DNA from: Polytrichum commune
Lineage: Eukaryota; Streptophyta; Polytrichopsida; Polytrichales; Polytrichaceae
Length of the DNA stretch: 60,000 nt
Direction of reading: 5' to 3'
Assembly (NCBI GenBank): GCA_950295325.1
Contig: OX485805.1
Span: 10,852,501 to 10,912,500, forward strand
In this document: piece after piece, positions 59,661-60,000 of the stretch
How positions within the stretch are numbered: position 1 is the stretch's first letter
Layout of the letters: every line of letters begins with the position of its first letter
Notes under the pieces: generated by a model
The model's database searches: none
What the model was told of the DNA's origin: nothing
Seen by the model: the letters and a program-made list of their open reading frames with translations, nothing else
Program-made: the position numbers and the translations under genes

Positions 59661-60000
59661 GCGAGGCGGGGCGGCTATGGCGATCGGCTCCTCCGTGGCA
59701 GGCTCAGCTGGTGCTGCAAACCTCGCAATTCCGAGGACCTGAGGGCCAAATCACTCCGAAAGTACAAACTCCGTCACCGCCCGTGCAAACACTGTGCCCT
59801 GCGACCTGACTGTCCCCTTTCTTCCCTCCGTCCGTCCGTCCGTCCATCCGTCAGGCGAATCGGAATCGAAAGGAGAAAATCGCCGGAAGGGCGCTGCGCT
59901 GCCAGCCGCGCTGTTGTCACTGCTGGCACAACTAGCGAAGTCAATTCCCCCTGCACTTCTTCTGTTTGTCCGCTCTGTTTGTGCGCACGATCCAACGTAA
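59661..60000 (+). promoter_or_regulatory. GC-rich flank, probable upstream region of a gene beyond the edge
   Basis: GC-rich sequence with a (TCCG)n run at 59827-59852 and an open frame to the window end (59794-60000) that could be a first exon or only composition. No protein family is recognised. Confidence 0.3.

Overview
This is a gene-sparse stretch of a plant nuclear genome. Three intron-containing genes can be read exon by exon with GT-AG splice sites (one probable GC-AG). Their products are an AFG1-type AAA+ ATPase, glucuronokinase of the GHMP family, and a glucose/ribitol-dehydrogenase-type SDR with an N-terminal extension. The last two are typical land-plant proteins. Organelle-type targeting ends, plant RY/G-box promoter elements and many small MITEs agree with a land plant. 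The retroelement style makes me lean to a seed-free plant (fern, lycophyte or bryophyte), but I cannot name the species.

Layout. 1-13.4 kb is retroelement territory: a long, decayed, extremely G-poor non-LTR retrotransposon (LINE-A, about 3.6-12.3 kb, + strand) cut by a 943-bp terminal-inverted-repeat element, followed head-to-tail by a 5'-truncated relative (LINE-B). 15.2-22.3 kb (- strand) is the 14-exon AFG1-like ATPase gene. 22.3-28 kb is its upstream region plus repeats and a Tourist-like MITE. 28.1-31.7 kb (+) is the six-exon glucuronokinase gene. 33.0-36.4 kb (+) is the six-exon SDR gene, with an RY motif, a perfect G-box and a TATA box upstream. 36.4-58.8 kb has no gene I can support. 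It holds MITEs, four dispersed repeat families, a 4 x 155-bp tandem array, microsatellites, a short LINE copy with target-site duplications (LINE-C) and a transposase remnant. 58.8-60 kb is a GC-rich island of degenerate repeats, probably the upstream region of a gene beyond the edge.

Most notable system. LINE-A/B/C show an unusual module order: an N-terminal His/Thr/Asn/Pro-rich frame containing a canonical 2A-like motif (DIELNPGP), an APE-type endonuclease, a reverse transcriptase, an RNase H, a Cys/His zinc region, and a C-terminal domain that resembles a PD-(D/E)XK restriction-like endonuclease. That would be a dual-endonuclease, 2A-bearing element in a plant. This copy is dead: several catalytic codons are substituted or replaced by stops.

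How the genes relate. Glucuronokinase makes glucuronic acid 1-phosphate in the myo-inositol route to UDP-glucuronate and cell-wall sugars. The SDR is of a class linked in angiosperms to sugar metabolism in seeds and desiccation. The ATPase is a mitochondrial quality-control protein. They are independent transcription units, not a cluster with an evident joint function.
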